DNA from: Christensenellaceae bacterium
GTDB taxonomy: Bacteria > Bacillota > Clostridia > Christensenellales > DTU072
DNA: 8,021 nucleotides
Direction of reading: 5' to 3'
Assembly: GCA_031260775.1 (NCBI GenBank)
Contig: JAISKW010000036.1
Span: forward strand, 1-8,021
This document shows positions 7,086 to 8,021 of this stretch, piece after piece. Position 1 is the first letter of the stretch, and the number at the start of each line of letters is the position of its first letter. The translations under genes and the position numbers were made by a program. The notes beneath the pieces were generated by a model. That model saw only the letters and a program-made list of their open reading frames with translations, ran no database searches and was not told the origin of the DNA.

Positions 7086-7832
7086 ATGGCAAGAGAACTA
7101 ATTGCAAGTAGAGTCGGAAAAGAAATTTTCCGCGACGGCGACAAAATTTATAAGGTTTTCAGCGCGGCAAAGTATTCGAAGGCGGATATATTAAACGAAG
7201 CGTTGAACCATTCACGCGTAGAGGAGACGGATTTACTCGTTCCGAGTCTTTTGGATATTTCCCACGACGACACGACCCGAACGATAATTTTAGACTATGT
7301 GGACGGGAAAACTCTGCAAGAATTAATGGAGGAAAACCCGAAAAAAACGGCGAAATATCTTGAAATGTTCGTCGATTTGCAAATTCTTATGCACTCGAAG
7401 TCCAACCCGAAATTAGGCAGACTCCGTGACAAAATGCACACGAAGGTGACGAATTCCGGCATCGAAGCAACCATAAGATACGAGCTGCACATAAGGATTG
7501 ACAACCAATCCAAAAAGGAAAAGCTGTTGCACGGCGATTTCAACCCCTCAAACGTCATTCTGCGCCCCGACGGGAAACTGTACATAATCGACTGGTCACA
7601 CGCCACGCAAGGCGAGCCTGCCGCCGACGCCGCAAGAACATATTTGCTGTTTAAGCTTGAAAAAAGAGACGATTTAGCCGAAAAATACTTGAAATTGTTC
7701 TGCACAAGGTCGGATACCGCAAAACAAAGCGTCCAACAATGGATGCCGATTGTCGCCGCAAGCCGCTTCGGGTTGAAAATCCCCGAGGAAAAAGAGTTTT
7801 TAGAAAGCTGGGTTCAAATTATCGGAACGTAA
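7086..7832 (+). CDS. APH-fold small-molecule phosphotransferase (kinase)
   Basis: The 248-residue soluble protein belongs to the aminoglycoside phosphotransferase / choline kinase superfamily. The visible kinase features are an N-lobe lysine in KIYKVF (K23), the catalytic loop HGDFNPSN (H149, D151, N156) and the metal-binding IIDW (D169), followed by SHATQG and a helical C-terminal part. It closely resembles, from memory, a family common in Clostridia that is annotated simply as aminoglycoside phosphotransferase or phosphotransferase. Substrates there are not established, and resistance should not be assumed. The start is ATG 7086, the first in frame after a TAA at 7077-7079. A TATAAT box lies just upstream, so the gene may have its own promoter. 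It does not look functionally tied to the SDR. Its stop is two bases from the stop of the convergent gene on the - strand. Confidence 0.87.
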   Translation: MARELIASRVGKEIFRDGDKIYKVFSAAKYSKADILNEALNHSRVEETDLLVPSLLDISHDDTTRTIILDYVDGKTLQELMEENPKKTAKYLEMFVDLQILMHSKSNPKLGRLRDKMHTKVTNSGIEATIRYELHIRIDNQSKKEKLLHGDFNPSNVILRPDGKLYIIDWSHATQGEPAADAARTYLLFKLEKRDDLAEKYLKLFCTRSDTAKQSVQQWMPIVAASRFGLKIPEEKEFLESWVQIIGT

Positions 7833-7834
7833 AA

Positions 7835-8021
7835 TTATTTCATCAAATTAGCATCAAAATCTATTAAAAAATCAGCTTTTTGGAAAGCTTCGCCGTTCTT
7901 GAAGATGTATTTTTGCGCGCTTTCGATTAGCGATATGCCGTAATTTATGCCCTTATCGAGCATAAGGGGGAACGACAGGTCAAGGAATTCGGCGCAGTCC
8001 TCCGAGCGGTTAACGGGGTAT
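7835..8021 (-). CDS. 3' end of an unidentified gene on the - strand
   Basis: Read on the - strand, an open frame enters from the right edge (first full codon at 8020) and ends with TAA at 7837-7835, giving 61 visible C-terminal residues. The piece begins YPVNRSEDCAEFL and ends IDFDANLMK. It looks like real protein, with mixed hydrophobic and charged residues, a likely helix around GISLIESAQKYIF, and codon use like the neighbours. I do not recognise the family, and the N-terminus is outside the window. It converges on the phosphotransferase with two bases between the stops. Confidence 0.7.
   Translation of the reverse strand, partial: YPVNRSEDCAEFLDLSFPLMLDKGINYGISLIESAQKYIFKNGEAFQKADFLIDFDANLMK

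Noticed and set aside
7295..7705. 136-codon - strand open frame over the phosphotransferase
   Set aside because: Antisense to the kinase motifs, which are plainly coded on the + strand.
7865..7889. Hairpin plus T-run on the - strand (AGCTTT/AAAGCT stem, T6 after it)
   Set aside because: The stem is only 6 bp and AT-rich, and it lies inside the coding end of the - strand gene before its stop; probably chance.

Overview
The window looks like a bacterial chromosome segment of moderate GC content, judged by eye. It is densely coded, and every complete gene is on the + strand. A BspA-type leucine-rich-repeat surface protein, a CdaA-type diadenylate cyclase with three membrane helices, and a small phosphotransferase of a kind common in Clostridia together suggest an uncultured, probably host-associated member of the Bacillota (Clostridia-like). 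This placement is an inference with modest confidence. There is no ribosomal or other marker gene here.

Layout. Positions 1-4730 hold the 3' part of a giant LRR_5/BspA-like protein. It has 1575 visible residues, and its N-terminus lies before the window. It is followed 45 bases later by a diadenylate cyclase gene (cdaA, 4776-5576), probably on the same transcript. A strong intrinsic terminator (5623-5656) closes that unit. A putative promoter just behind it (5667-5695) opens a second unit: a carboxymuconolactone-decarboxylase/AhpD-fold protein (5702-6223) and, 14 bases on, a short-chain dehydrogenase of the mycofactocin-associated type (6238-7044). A third gene, an APH-fold phosphotransferase (7086-7832), has a perfect TATAAT nine bases before its start codon. 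The last 187 bases hold the 3' end of an unidentified gene on the - strand. Its stop codon is two bases from that of the phosphotransferase.

Function. The LRR protein is likely exported and adhesive, and cdaA makes c-di-AMP, an essential messenger in many Bacillota. The usual partners of cdaA (cdaR, glmM) are not next to it. The CMD-like protein and the SDR plausibly form a small redox pair acting on an unknown organic substrate. The phosphotransferase appears to be independent.

No stretch over 300 bases lacks a gene. I saw no tRNA, rRNA, CRISPR array, insertion sequence or phage gene, and no clear evidence of a wholly new system. The most interesting points are the mycofactocin-type SDR, the duplicated C-terminal domain and super-repeat layout of the LRR protein, the orphan cdaA with a misplaced Shine-Dalgarno, and the near-leaderless look of two gene starts.
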